From positions 5,164,202 to 5,228,201 of the forward strand of contig NZ_CP036268.1 in assembly GCF_007744515.1 (NCBI RefSeq): a stretch of 64,000 nt of DNA, written 5' to 3'. Positions within the stretch are counted from its first letter, which is position 1. Each line of letters opens with the position of its first letter. The stretch is from Stratiformator vulcanicus. Lineage in GTDB: Bacteria > Planctomycetota > Planctomycetia > Planctomycetales > Planctomycetaceae. Made by a program: the position numbers and the translations under genes. The notes under the pieces were generated by a model. That model worked only from the letters and a program-made list of their open reading frames with translations, had not been told where the DNA came from and searched no databases. Below are positions 51,644-59,899 of the stretch, piece by piece.

Positions 51644-52573
51644 TCATGCCGCTTTCGCGAACTGATCCGGCTGTTCCCACGCCACCACCCCCACCGTCAC
51701 GGCCGGCCCGGTTAATCGAATCTGACTACCGGCATTAATCCAGCTCACCTGCAGGTCGCCGCCGGGGAGGTGGCAGGTGGCGTCGCGGTTTAAGAGGCCC
51801 GCGTGAATGCCTGCGGCAATGGCCGCGCAGGCGCCGGTGCCGCAGGCAGCGGTTTCGCCCACGCCGCGTTCCCAGACGCGGAGGGCTACGTCGGTTCGGG
51901 AATTAATTCTCGCAAATTCAACGTTGGTGCGATCGGGGAAGGCGGGATGAGTCTCAATGGCCGGACCGAGTTCGTGAATTAATTCATCGCTTAACTCGTC
52001 GACGAAGAACACGCAGTGGGGATTGCCGACTTGGACGACGGTTGAGGGTTGCGGGACGACGGAGAGATCGGCTTGGCGGAGCTCTTGGAGCGGCCAGATT
52101 TTATAGCGATCGGGAGGCGGTCCCTGGAGTCCCTTGCTTGCGCTGCGGGCTTGTGTGTTTTTGTCCTCTCGCCTCTCGCCTCTGGCCTCTAGCCTCACAT
52201 TCCCCATCCACACGCTGACGCTGACAACTTCGCCCGCGACAACTTCAAGTGTGAGTTCTCGCTTGCCCGAAGCGGTGGCGATCGTGGCGTCTTTGCGGCG
52301 GATGTATTTGTGGTCGTAAAGATATTTCCCGACGCAACGCAGGCCATTGCCGCAGGCGCCGGCTTCGCTGCCGTCGGCGTTAAAGATCCGCATGCGGGCG
52401 TCAAGGCCGCTGGCGTGCTCCAACACGATGAGCCCATCGGCCCCGGGACCGGTCGAGCGATCACAGGCTCGCGCCGCGATCGAAGCGAAGTCGAGATGCG
52501 GGGGAAGGGGGAGATCGAGGCCATCAATGAGCAGGAATTCGTTTCCCGCTCCGTGCATTTTAGTGAAGAGCAT
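51644..52573 (-). CDS. dapF: Diaminopimelate epimerase with a repeat-coded insertion
   Basis: 309 residues; typical DapF is about 275. Interconverts LL- and meso-diaminopimelate for peptidoglycan and lysine. Both catalytic Cys motifs are intact: ACGNGLRC and AACGTGACA. MLFTKMHGAGNEFLLIDGL opens it. The excess is about residues 125-155: RLEARGERREDKNTQARSA then SKGLQGPPPD. This peptide is encoded by the 26-bp element at 52129-52154 and by CCTCTCGCC-like words at 52165-52198, so mobile-type DNA has been absorbed without frame loss. It lies on a surface loop, since both active-site regions are far from it in sequence. Confidence 0.92.
   Translation of the reverse strand: MLFTKMHGAGNEFLLIDGLDLPLPPHLDFASIAARACDRSTGPGADGLIVLEHASGLDARMRIFNADGSEAGACGNGLRCVGKYLYDHKYIRRKDATIATASGKRELTLEVVAGEVVSVSVWMGNVRLEARGERREDKNTQARSASKGLQGPPPDRYKIWPLQELRQADLSVVPQPSTVVQVGNPHCVFFVDELSDELIHELGPAIETHPAFPDRTNVEFARINSRTDVALRVWERGVGETAACGTGACAAIAAGIHAGLLNRDATCHLPGGDLQVSWINAGSQIRLTGPAVTVGVVAWEQPDQFAKAA
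52129..52154 (-). repeat. 26-bp element translated in frame inside dapF
   Basis: On the minus strand it reads ACAAGCCCGCAGCGCAAGCA followed by AGGGAC, encoding T-Q-A-R-S-A-S-K-G within DapF (frame offset by the neighbouring codon). Other copies are at 39465-39489 and 54479-54504, both intergenic. It is the clearest case of a repeat family entering a coding region in this window. Confidence 0.9.
52160..52199. repeat. Pyrimidine word repeat inside dapF
   Basis: A run of CCTCTCGCCTCTCGCCTCTG and GCCTCTAGCCTC repeats the seven-base word CCTCTCG or variants. It is translated in DapF as part of the E-A-R-G-E-R-R-E segment on the minus strand. No inverted arm was found within it. Confidence 0.7.
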
Positions 52574-52705
52574 CTTGAGTCGAGAGTTTAGAGCAACGAG
52601 AAGGTTGAAGCGGTGAGCGAGAAGCGAAGTAACGTCGCTTCGCGTTTCTAGCTCATCGCTTCTTGCGATGAACCCGGCAGGTGTGCCACGAACCCGCTCG
52701 CGCGG
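52574..52705. repeat. Word-repeat palindrome upstream of dapF
   Basis: Left GAAGCGGTGAGCGAGAAGCG (52607-52626) and right CGCTTCGCGTTTCTAGCTCA continuing TCGCTTC (to 52661) are inverted with two mismatches and a two-base offset. A second word (GAGAGTTTAGAG) at 52582-52593 is shared with recG. It lies between dapF and the Uma2 gene and holds dapF's promoter area. Confidence 0.7.
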
Positions 52706-53407
52706 TCAAGACGAATTTTCGTCGTCGCCCAAGTTCAAACGCTCTCGCACGATTTCGGTATATCGATCCATCCATTCGAGGTCGTCGTCAACATCCATGA
52801 CTTCGAGCGATTCAAGAATCAGTTCTGACGTGACGCCGGGGAAGCAAACGCTTTGCTCGATACGGACATATCCTCCGTCGCGAAGCTGTAGAATGTCCAA
52901 GTTGCGATTGTCGTAACGCCAGACCTCGCCAATTCCGAAATCTGCGTAAAGAGGAAGCCGCTCGAGGCTCTTGCTGAAGACGTCGACTTCAATCCCGAGA
53001 TCAGGAGGGACGTCTTTCGTGGGCTCGTAAGTACCAAGCCGACCCAGACTGGGAATCGACATGATGTGATAAGCCTGATCGGGTTCGAAACCCTTGTCGG
53101 ACGACTTGCGTTTGTGAGTCGTCGAGCCACACGCCCTGATTTTTATTTTCAACTGCCGCGCCAGTACCAGCACGGCGTTGTGGAAATACATCTTTGCCCA
53201 GTCATGCTTGTAGCTCGGGGACATAATTTCCAATTCACCATCGATGTAGGTGATCCGAATATTCCGCTCGCCGATTGCTTCTGAGATGGCGTCGTATTCG
53301 TCATAGCTGACTCCGGAGAGACGGAGGCAACGCCCCGGCTCCGGCATCGGCCGGGGATCAACTTCAGCATCGGCCTGCACGGCCTGTTCAAGTTGCGTGG
53401 CGGGCAT
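52706..53407 (-). CDS. Uma2 family (DUF820) protein, second copy
   Basis: 233 residues. Uma2 fold like the gene at 39.5 kb but only distantly similar. Segments: RLSGVSYDEYDAISEAIGER, YIDGELEIMSPSYKHDWAK, PPDLGIEVDVFSKSLERLPLY and IGEVWRYDNRNL. The D-E-x-V triad is partly visible (GIEVDVF). Start ATG 53407 (MPATQLEQ) preceded by GGAGTGACG. It starts five bases after the stop of the YhaM-like gene, so the two are probably co-transcribed. Function unknown. Confidence 0.85.
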   Translation of the reverse strand: MPATQLEQAVQADAEVDPRPMPEPGRCLRLSGVSYDEYDAISEAIGERNIRITYIDGELEIMSPSYKHDWAKMYFHNAVLVLARQLKIKIRACGSTTHKRKSSDKGFEPDQAYHIMSIPSLGRLGTYEPTKDVPPDLGIEVDVFSKSLERLPLYADFGIGEVWRYDNRNLDILQLRDGGYVRIEQSVCFPGVTSELILESLEVMDVDDDLEWMDRYTEIVRERLNLGDDENSS

Positions 53408-53412
53408 GGTCG

Positions 53413-54444
53413 TCACTCCGGTGATTCGGATTCGCGGTGGAGTCCACGAAAGATCATACGACGCAGCCCGTTGTCCCGCCCGGTAAATTCGTCCTGCGCA
53501 TCGGTCGGCGACAACGCGGAGGCCATCATCTGGAACTTGGCGTCGATGTCGTCGGCGTAGTGGACGAGCAGGGCCTCGGGGGTGTGCGGGCTGATGGGGC
53601 TGCCCCATTCGGGGAGGTTCTGGTGGCTGATCACGATGTGCTCGAGCCGGAGGAGCGTCTCGGCATCGAAGTCTTCGATCTGGTTCGCCTTGTCGCGGAC
53701 GATGTCTCGGCCGAGGAGAATGTGCCCGACGAGCCGGCCTTCGGCGGTGTACTCGGCCCCGGCGGGGGTCGCGCGGAGTTCGATCAGCTTGCCGATGTCG
53801 TGTAAGATCGCCCCGGCGACGACAAGGCCTTTCGACAGCGGCGGCGACATCTCCGGGTAAAGGTCAACGTACTTGTCGGCGAGATAGGCCGCGGTGCGGG
53901 TGACGGAGACGACGTGCTCGAGAAAGCCGCCGACGAAAGCGTGGTGATTGCGGGCGGCCGCGGGATGGGTCAGCAGCATTGCTTCGTTGTCATCAAGAAT
54001 CTCGGTGACGAGGCGGAGCACCTGCGGGTCGTCGATATGCTCTTGGGCGAGCGAATTCAACTCGGCGAAGAGGCCGGGGCGGTCGAACTTTGTCGATTCG
54101 CTGAAGTCGGCGGGGTCGAAGCCGTCGGTACGGTCGTCGTCGGTCACCGCGCGAATCTCGCGGAGGTCGATCTGCGGGCCGTACTTTGTTTGGCCGAACT
54201 TGGCGGTCATCCGAAAGAAGTGCCCCGGCTGCCACGAGCCATGGCAATCGGCGAACTGCGGCGAGTCATTCCACACCATCGCCGTCACGGTCCGCCCGGG
54301 ATCGCGGAACTGGACGCGGTAGTACGGCTTGCCGTCGCGAGTCGTGCTCTTGTCTTTCTGCACCAAGAGGGCAAAGAACTCGGCCTCCTCACCGTCTTCA
54401 AGGTCGGCAAGGCGGGTGCGGGGAGTGTCGGGGAACAGGGGCAT
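53413..54444 (-). CDS. YhaM-like 3'-5' exonuclease (OB fold plus HD domain)
   Basis: 343 residues. OB-fold (residues 10-105, AEFFALLVQKDKSTTRDGK and FRMTAKFGQTKYGPQIDLRE) then HD domain from about 165: HHAFVGGFLEHVVSVTRTAA, AGAILHDIGKLIEL (metal His-Asp) and LEHIVISHQNLPEWGSP. This is the order of YhaM family RNases that trim RNA and DNA ends. Normal length (about 310-350). First gene of a two-gene unit with the Uma2 protein. The 25-bp repeat copy at 54479 lies about 35 bases upstream of its start. Confidence 0.9.
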   Translation of the reverse strand: MPLFPDTPRTRLADLEDGEEAEFFALLVQKDKSTTRDGKPYYRVQFRDPGRTVTAMVWNDSPQFADCHGSWQPGHFFRMTAKFGQTKYGPQIDLREIRAVTDDDRTDGFDPADFSESTKFDRPGLFAELNSLAQEHIDDPQVLRLVTEILDDNEAMLLTHPAAARNHHAFVGGFLEHVVSVTRTAAYLADKYVDLYPEMSPPLSKGLVVAGAILHDIGKLIELRATPAGAEYTAEGRLVGHILLGRDIVRDKANQIEDFDAETLLRLEHIVISHQNLPEWGSPISPHTPEALLVHYADDIDAKFQMMASALSPTDAQDEFTGRDNGLRRMIFRGLHRESESPE

Positions 54445-54478
54445 GGTTTCAGCTCAGCATCATTTCGATTGTCGATAA

Positions 54479-54504
54479 ACAAGCCCGCCGCGCGAGCAAG
54501 GGAC
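54479..54504 (+). repeat. Copy of the 26-bp element between genes
   Basis: ACAAGCCCGCCGCGCGAGCA followed by AGGGAC. Same consensus as at 39465 and 52129, with two differences to the dapF copy. It is upstream of the YhaM-like gene and its end falls about two bases before the 54506 stop of the next gene. Confidence 0.85.
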
Positions 54505-54505
54505 A

Positions 54506-54901
54506 TTAGTGTCGAGTGAACAATATCGGTGAAGCGGCGTACATCCAAATTGGCCAGATACCGAACAGGAGAATCGCGGTGAATAATGGCCAATTCCCAC
54601 AATCGCGATGAGTTGACCACTCTGAATACATCGCTGTCGCCACCAACGCTAATATTGCGAACGGAATAAACATTCCCGACATAATCAGCGACAACCAGAC
54701 CATTCGAAGAGCGTCCGTCAGGATTGGAATGGCGGCCGGACCGGTCGATATCGACCGAAAGAATTGATCGTCGAATTCCTTTGCCATCAGAGCCGAACCG
54801 ATTGATCCGACTTCGAGGCTGGTGAATAGGTAGATCAACTGATGCAACAGCGATGACCCTTTCAGATCGACCATTTCATTCCCCTGCATGTTCTCGCCCA
54901 T
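54506..54901 (-). CDS. Three-helix membrane protein, unknown
   Basis: 131 residues. Three hydrophobic segments near residues 20-40 (LLHQLIYLFTSLEVGSIGSA), 68-95 (MVWLSLIMSGMFIPFAILAL) and 105-125 (WPLFTAILLFGIWPIWMYAA). Charged loops hold few conserved-looking residues. No family recognised. Codon use is slightly more AT-rich. The ATG at 54901 has AGGG upstream; an in-frame GTG at 54916 is also open. It lies divergent to iscA (87 bases) and ends by the 26-bp repeat copy. Confidence 0.55.
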   Translation of the reverse strand: MGENMQGNEMVDLKGSSLLHQLIYLFTSLEVGSIGSALMAKEFDDQFFRSISTGPAAIPILTDALRMVWLSLIMSGMFIPFAILALVATAMYSEWSTHRDCGNWPLFTAILLFGIWPIWMYAASPILFTRH

Positions 54902-54988
54902 CGACCCTGTTGACACCCGATGCTATACTACTTACTCATTACCTGCCTAAAACTGTGTTCCCATTTTGCATAGCGGAGATTCCAAGCG

Positions 54989-55387
54989 ATGTCCGAAACG
55001 ACCACCGCTCCTGAAAACACCGAAACCGTCGCAACACCCGTTCAGTCCGGGCCTTCGATCATCAACGTGACCGAGGGAGCGGTCGGCGAGATCAAGCGGG
55101 TCATGGAAGAACAGGGCATGTCGGACGACTCGGTCCTCCGCGTCGGCGTCGCCGGTGGTGGATGCAGCGGCTTCTCCTACAGCCTCGGCTTCGACGAAAA
55201 GACCGATGCCGGCAAGGATCACGTCTCCCTGCAGCATGGCCTCAAGGTCGCTGTCGACAAGAAGAGCGCTCTCTACCTCGACGGCACCACGATCGACTTC
55301 TACAACGGCCTCGACAAGCGCGGCTTCACGTTCGACAACCCAAATGCGAAGAACAGCTGCGGCTGCGGCAGCAGCTTCTCGTCCTGA
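54989..55387 (+). CDS. Iron-sulfur cluster assembly protein IscA/ErpA family
   Basis: 132 residues. A-type carrier for Fe-S clusters. The three conserved Cys appear in [15 protein letters not shown] and in [12 protein letters not shown] at the end. N-terminal 20 residues are an extra Thr/Glu-rich tail. Typical A-type length is 110-130. A strong terminator follows, so it is probably monocistronic. A cysteine desulfurase gene for sulfur supply is at 62.3-63.4 kb, and Mrp and a ferredoxin are at 38 kb, which fits a distributed Fe-S system. ATG 54989. Confidence 0.95.
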   Translation: MSETTTAPENTETVATPVQSGPSIINVTEGAVGEIKRVMEEQGMSDDSVLRVGVAGGGCSGFSYSLGFDEKTDAGKDHVSLQHGLKVAVDKKSALYLDGTTIDFYNGLDKRGFTFDNPNAKNSCGCGSSFSS

Positions 55388-55759
55388 ATGGCGAGGATGA
55401 GAAAAGAGCAAAATCCAAAGCCCACGGGTCCCACCCCGTGGGTCTTTTTGTGGGATCGCCGCTCGCCCGCCAAGGGATCATGCGACTCTATCGAGGGAGC
55501 CGCCGCACTGGTGGGCGACTTTCTTGTTTTGTCGGCCATCTGTCTTGTCGTCTCCGGCTTCGGCCTCGCTCTCAATAGTCGGTGGATGGTTGCCGCGGCC
55601 TGCGCCCCACCGGTCGTCGTGCCCATCGCGTTCGGCATCTCAGGCTACGGCCTGATCCGTTATCGCGATCGCCGATTCGTCTGGCCGTTCATTGCGTCGA
55701 CGATCATGCTGGCCGTGGTTTCGGCGATATGCGTTTCGCTTTTCTTCGACTCAGTCTAA
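55388..55759 (+). CDS. Small membrane protein; 5' end contains iscA terminator
   Basis: Open frame of 123 residues. Three hydrophobic stretches (FLVLSAICLVVSGFGLAL, VAAACAPPVVVPIAFGISG and WPFIASTIMLAVVSAICVSL) suggest a polytopic protein. The first 20 codons overlap the terminator hairpin at 55417-55449, which is unusual; the real start may be further on, for example near GTG 55510. The ATG at 55388 is immediately after the iscA TGA. No family recognised. If real, its transcription must begin within or after the terminator. Confidence 0.5.
   Translation: MARMRKEQNPKPTGPTPWVFLWDRRSPAKGSCDSIEGAAALVGDFLVLSAICLVVSGFGLALNSRWMVAAACAPPVVVPIAFGISGYGLIRYRDRRFVWPFIASTIMLAVVSAICVSLFFDSV
55417..55449 (+). 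terminator. Intrinsic terminator after iscA
   Basis: 8-bp perfect stem CCCACGGG / CCCGTGGG (55421-55428, 55435-55442) with loop TCCCAC, followed by TCTTTTTG. It is strong and lies 30 bases past the iscA stop. Confidence 0.85.
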
Positions 55760-55917
55760 CTGAGTGCGATGTCCCCTATGATCATTCGCCCTGCCTGAGT
55801 GCGATCGAGCCCGCATCAACAATTGCAGTTGCTCGCGCGTCACCGTAAAACCGAATGCATCAACGGTTCCTGAATTGTCTAACGGTGACTCTGTCACTGC
55901 ATCGAAAGAGGCCAACT

Positions 55918-56868
55918 ATGCTGCGTTCTGTCTTCTGCGGATTGACTCTGATTCTCGCCGGCCAAGTTGTGGCCGGGGAGACGACTTCGGATGCGGAACC
56001 GATCAAAATCCTCACGATCGGCAACAGCTTCGCCAATAACGCGACATCATTTCTCGATGAGATCGGTGACGACGCCGGGACTCCATTTGTGATCGGCAAG
56101 GCGAACATTGGCGGGGGGCGGATGGAGCAGCACGCATCGGCTCTCAAGAAAGCGTTAACCGATCCGGAGGACCGGGAAGGACGACGTTACCGTCGCTTTA
56201 AGGAGGACAAGCAACGGTTCAATCTCATCGAGCGATTGCAAGCGGACGATTGGGACTATGTCACCATTCAACAATTCAGCGCCCACAGCTTTCGGCCCGA
56301 AACATTTGAACCGCACGGTCGGGAGTTGATCGAAGCCGTGCGGAAGTATGCTCCCGACGCCGAGATTCTCGTTTTGGAATCGTGGGCGTATCGCGCCGAT
56401 CACGAGATGTTCCAAGACGGCTCACTGAATCAACAATCGATGTACGAGGGCCTGCACGCGGCGTACAACGAATTTGCCGATCGCTATGATCTGCGAGTCA
56501 TCCCCATCGGCACCGCCTTCCAGAAGGCCCGGGCGATGCCTAATTGGCGAGTCGTCGTTCCCGATCCCGACTTCGACTATTCCGACACGACGCAGAAGAG
56601 CCTGCCGAACGAACGCGGCAGCTTGGTCGTCGGTTCCTGGTGGCGACGAAATTCGGACACCGGCGAGAAAAAGCTCGGTCTCGATGCCAAGCACGCCAAC
56701 GATGCGGGCTGCTATCTCGGGGGCTGCACCATCTATGAGTTGACCACCGGCAATAGCGCCGTCGAGATCGATTGGAAACCCGATGGGCTCTCGCAAGAGC
56801 AAGCGGAGTCATTGCGAGAAGCCGCCCATCAGGCGATCGAAGAGTCGGCCTCGGTCGTCGTGAATTAG
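55918..56868 (+). CDS. DUF4886 secreted SGNH-like protein
   Basis: 316 residues with signal peptide MLRSVFCGLTLILAGQVVAG. The start IKILTIGNSFANNATSFLDE resembles block I of SGNH hydrolases (G-N-S) in DUF4886, and VTIQQFSAHSFRPETFEPHG and DAKHANDAGCYLGGCTIY carry the later conserved Asn/Asp/His positions (DAKHANDAG near the end resembles the D-x-x-H block V). Likely an extracytoplasmic esterase/deacetylase, though no substrate is known. ATG 55918 gives the signal; an upstream in-frame ATG at 55855 does not. A perfect inverted repeat follows. Confidence 0.8.
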   Translation: MLRSVFCGLTLILAGQVVAGETTSDAEPIKILTIGNSFANNATSFLDEIGDDAGTPFVIGKANIGGGRMEQHASALKKALTDPEDREGRRYRRFKEDKQRFNLIERLQADDWDYVTIQQFSAHSFRPETFEPHGRELIEAVRKYAPDAEILVLESWAYRADHEMFQDGSLNQQSMYEGLHAAYNEFADRYDLRVIPIGTAFQKARAMPNWRVVVPDPDFDYSDTTQKSLPNERGSLVVGSWWRRNSDTGEKKLGLDAKHANDAGCYLGGCTIYELTTGNSAVEIDWKPDGLSQEQAESLREAAHQAIEESASVVVN

Positions 56869-56875
56869 AAAGAAA

Positions 56876-56947
56876 ACAAGCCGCGCACGAAGTAAGCGGA
56901 TGAACGGGCGGCGCAACATCGATCCGCTTACTTCGTGCGCGGCTTGT
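56876..56947. repeat. 26-bp inverted-repeat element, copy 2 (perfect arms)
   Basis: Left arm 56876-56901, right arm 56922-56947, with no mismatch. Left begins ACAAGCCGCGCACGAAGTAA. The 20-base loop is unrelated to that of copy 1 at 22284-22348. It lies between convergent genes (DUF4886 and DUF3500), eight bases after one stop and 11 before the other. No T-run. Confidence 0.95.
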
Positions 56948-56958
56948 GTCGTTGGCGA

Positions 56959-58053
56959 TCACTCACTGTGCGATGCTTTGTGGTGATCGCCTAAGAGATC
57001 GCGGCCGAAGTCGCCGTTGAAATCACGCCAGACGGCGTGGATGTGATTGGCTCCGTTCTGCGTGTTGTCGAGTTCGAACAGGAACTCGGGCGTCTGGATG
57101 CGGTAGTAGTGCTTTTCGCCCCGCGTCGTGCTGCCGGCCCAGGCGAAGTGGATGTCGGTTTGCTCTTTCGTTTTGCGACGCGCTCGGAACTGGCTGATGA
57201 CGCCATCGGCGTATTTGTCGGTCGTGTAGGTTCCGATCAGTTTGTGGAGCATGGCCTGCTGATCCTTGCTCAGCTCGCTGTAGCGGATGCCTTTCGCCGG
57301 AAGAAAGTCGTCCTTGCTGACGCGGCTTTTCGCCTTGGTGATGACATCAGCCGGGGCCCGCTTCTGGAAGACCGCCTTCTCCAACTGCTCGGGGCTCATT
57401 GAGTCAATGAGCTGATAGGCGAAGTCTTCTTCATCCGCAATCACCCGCAGCCCGGCCCGTGGACCCGACAGGACTTCCGCCGGATTGGTGCCGAAGAAGC
57501 TGGGTGTGACCGAGAACGTTTTGCCGTCGATCAGCATCACGTTGAGTGAAAGGTGATGGCCTTCGAACCGCCAGCCCCATGACTTGCTCTCCGACGGCGT
57601 TCCGAAGATCGATACGTAGTAGAGTTCGGGCTTGCGATGAGGCGCCCCGTTTTCGAGCTCGAACAGGACCGCCTCAAGCGATTGGATCGCCAGAACCTGC
57701 AAGTGACCTTTGTTGGTCAGCGCCGACTGCACCAGCCCACGAGCCCAAAGGCGCTGTTCGGGCTTCATGTCTTCGATGGCGAGGCCGAAGCGTTTGCCTT
57801 CCGGCTTGATGAATTTATCGGGCAGGTAGGCCCATTTCTCACGTCGATCGGAGTTCCACTCGAACGTCGCTTTTTCCTTCTGCTCTTTGTCGAGCGTCGC
57901 CAGGAATTGCCGGGCGGCCTTGAGCATCGCCGCCTTCGTCTCGGCGGAGGCTTCCTGATGCGCGTGGCTGTGTCCCTCGTGCGCAGTGACGACAGAGGGG
58001 GCAAGGAGCAGGGCTGCCAGAGGGAGGGCGAAGACGTTTCGAGCGTTAGTCAT
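56959..58053 (-). CDS. DUF3500 secreted protein
   Basis: 364 residues with an N-terminal signal (NVFALPLAALLLAPSVVTAHE) and a His-rich start HEGHSHAHQ right after it, likely metal binding. DUF3500 blocks: KATFEWNSDRREKWAYLPD, GRFEGHHLS-like GWRFEGHHLSLNVMLID, SVTPSFFGTNPAEV, and IHFAWAGSTTRGEKHYYRIQ, ending HIHAVWRDFNGDFG. The conserved His pairs suggest a metal-dependent fold but no activity is known. Start ATG 58053. Divergent from the SDR gene, with 213 bases between. Confidence 0.85.
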   Translation of the reverse strand: MTNARNVFALPLAALLLAPSVVTAHEGHSHAHQEASAETKAAMLKAARQFLATLDKEQKEKATFEWNSDRREKWAYLPDKFIKPEGKRFGLAIEDMKPEQRLWARGLVQSALTNKGHLQVLAIQSLEAVLFELENGAPHRKPELYYVSIFGTPSESKSWGWRFEGHHLSLNVMLIDGKTFSVTPSFFGTNPAEVLSGPRAGLRVIADEEDFAYQLIDSMSPEQLEKAVFQKRAPADVITKAKSRVSKDDFLPAKGIRYSELSKDQQAMLHKLIGTYTTDKYADGVISQFRARRKTKEQTDIHFAWAGSTTRGEKHYYRIQTPEFLFELDNTQNGANHIHAVWRDFNGDFGRDLLGDHHKASHSE

Positions 58054-58266
58054 GGCGGGTCCGCGGTGAGAAAATTCTATCCTGTCGCTCTCGGTATCAA
58101 CCGGGGCGACCAGCGAACATAGGGCACGGCTGATGCGTTCGCAACAACCGCCGGGTCAGCAGACGCTTTGCCCGCCCGGCGAACCCCGGTATCTTTCGGG
58201 GTTGCCTGCCCACACGGGCTGGTTTTTGTTTCCGATATGTCACGGTAGATCCCGCAGGAGTCGCCG

Positions 58267-59055
58267 ATGTCCGGCTTGCGTTTGGAAGGTAAGAAGTTGC
58301 TCGTCACCGGTTCCAGTAAGGGAATCGGAGCGGGCTGTATTTTGGCAGCGGCGAAAGATGGAGCCGATTGCGCGATCAATTACCGCGGTGACAAAGAGTC
58401 GGCCGAGAAGGTCGCCGACGAAGTCCGCTCACTCGGCCGCAAAGCCGTGGTGCTTCAGGCCGATGCCTCCGACCAGGCACAGGTCGAAGAACTGGTCGCC
58501 AAAGCGGCCGAGGGTCTGGGCGGCTTGAACGCCTTCGTCTCGAACGCTGCCTTTTCTGACCGCGAGCCATTTCTCGATGCTGACATGGCAGGCGTCAAGA
58601 AAACGATCGACATCAGCATGTGGGGCGCGTTCTACGCGCTCCGCGCCGCCGGACGGCACATGCGGGACAACGGCGGCGGGACGTGCGTCGTGATCAGCAG
58701 CCCGCACGCGGAAATCGCCTTCCCGACCGCGATCGCCTACAACATGGCCAAAGCGGCGATCGATCACATGGCCCGCACCGCCGCGGTCGAATGCTACAAG
58801 TACGGCATCCGCATCAACATCTGCCACCCCGGCTGGATCGACACCCCCGGCGAGCGCAAGTTCTTCACCGAGGAGCAGCTCAAAGAGGGGGGCGAGTCAC
58901 TGCTCGTCGGCCGTCTCGGCCAACCCTCCGAAGTCGGCGACGCCGTCGTCTATCTGCTCAGCGAGGAAAGCCGCTACATGATCGGCTCCACCCTCACCAT
59001 CGACGGCGGCGTGAAACTTCCGTTCTGGAGCAAACGCGAAGAAGGCGGGCAGTAG
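58267..59055 (+). CDS. Short-chain dehydrogenase/reductase
   Basis: 262 residues, classical SDR. LLVTGSSKGIGAGCILAA has the TGxxxGIG cofactor site, SNAAF the NAG-like motif, and the active site Ser in VVISSPHAEIAF then Tyr-Lys in AYNMAKAAIDH. The C-terminal DGG motif (IDGGV) is present. Substrate unknown; resembles glucose 1-dehydrogenase-like enzymes. ATG 58267 has AGGAG six bases upstream, an ideal RBS. Followed by a bidirectional terminator. Confidence 0.92.
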   Translation: MSGLRLEGKKLLVTGSSKGIGAGCILAAAKDGADCAINYRGDKESAEKVADEVRSLGRKAVVLQADASDQAQVEELVAKAAEGLGGLNAFVSNAAFSDREPFLDADMAGVKKTIDISMWGAFYALRAAGRHMRDNGGGTCVVISSPHAEIAFPTAIAYNMAKAAIDHMARTAAVECYKYGIRINICHPGWIDTPGERKFFTEEQLKEGGESLLVGRLGQPSEVGDAVVYLLSEESRYMIGSTLTIDGGVKLPFWSKREEGGQ

Positions 59056-59063
59056 AAACGCGA

Positions 59064-59093
59064 AAAGCCCACGGATTGCAATCCGTGGGCTTT
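59064..59093. terminator. Bidirectional intrinsic terminator
   Basis: Perfect 15-bp palindrome AAAGCCCACGGATTG with its inverted copy directly adjacent, no loop spacer. A-run at one side and T-run at the other work for both strands, between the convergent SDR gene and the first Gly/Tyr-rich gene. Confidence 0.88.
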
Positions 59094-59119
59094 GGAAGCG
59101 TGACCCATTTCACGAGTTC

Positions 59120-59479
59120 TTAGAACCGGATTCCGATTCCGACTCGCGGACCGAAGTACGAGAAGCCGCGACCGTAGCCGCCATAGCCGTAGTAGCCACC
59201 GTAGGGTCGGCCGTAAAAGCCGCCGTAATAAGGTCGGTAGACGCGCGGCCGAACGACGGCTCCATAGTAGCCACCGTAGTAGGGTCGGCCGTAAAAGCCT
59301 CGGTAGCCGCTGTAATAAGGTCGACTGTAGTAGCCGCCTCCGTAATAGCCGCCGCCCGCGTAAAACACTTGGGCGTCCGCCTGGCTGGCACCGACGACCG
59401 TGTTGCCGGCGGTGTCACTGATTTCCGCAAAGCCCAGCGCCAGCGCAACGGCTCCCGCCATCAACATACTCTTGAACAT
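59120..59479 (-). CDS. Small secreted Gly/Tyr-rich protein A
   Basis: 119 residues. Signal sequence MFKSMLMAGAVALALGF with likely cleavage near ADA (residues 34-36). The mature part is a dense run of GYY, PYY, RPYYGG and YGGY units with Arg, no Cys and no Lys/Glu/Asp. It ends RVGIGIRF, aromatic last as in outer-membrane strands. Two relatives on the same strand follow. The start has GGAGAAG upstream. Unknown function; a structural or adhesive surface protein is one idea. It lies right after the bidirectional terminator. Confidence 0.8.
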   Translation of the reverse strand: MFKSMLMAGAVALALGFAEISDTAGNTVVGASQADAQVFYAGGGYYGGGYYSRPYYSGYRGFYGRPYYGGYYGAVVRPRVYRPYYGGFYGRPYGGYYGYGGYGRGFSYFGPRVGIGIRF

Positions 59480-59899
59480 CCTGCTTCTCCCCTGATTTTG
59501 ATTCGACCTGTCGACGTGCGAATCCGTCCGTCGTGCGGCCACTCCGTGGATGCCCCTCCACGGGGAATCATACCCGGAATCGGCAAAAGGTGTACCGATT
59601 CGTCGATTCGCGATAATCGATTCTACCCGCAAGCCGCCCTATAAAGTTGACCCGGCTTTGGGATGGCACTGATTTTGAGCCGAATTGCCTCGGCTCTTCG
59701 CTTGGTTTCCGCGTCCTTCGGCCAACATGGCCCATGCCGATTTACGGCGCGATAAGCGACCACTCCGATCGGCGAGCGAGCGAATGCAACCCTCGCGACA
59801 CGCCATCAGAATCTGGCCAACTCACTTCGGTTCTCGCGAGAAAGCCCCGGACAAGAGCCGCCCGGGGCTTCGCGTGCGACAATTGTCGACTCGCGCGGA
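59480..59899. other. Intergenic between Gly/Tyr-rich genes A and B
   Basis: About 420 bases with no recognised gene or repeat. It must contain the leader of gene A. A TTTACGGCGCGATAAGCGACC stretch shows no motif I can defend. Confidence 0.4.
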
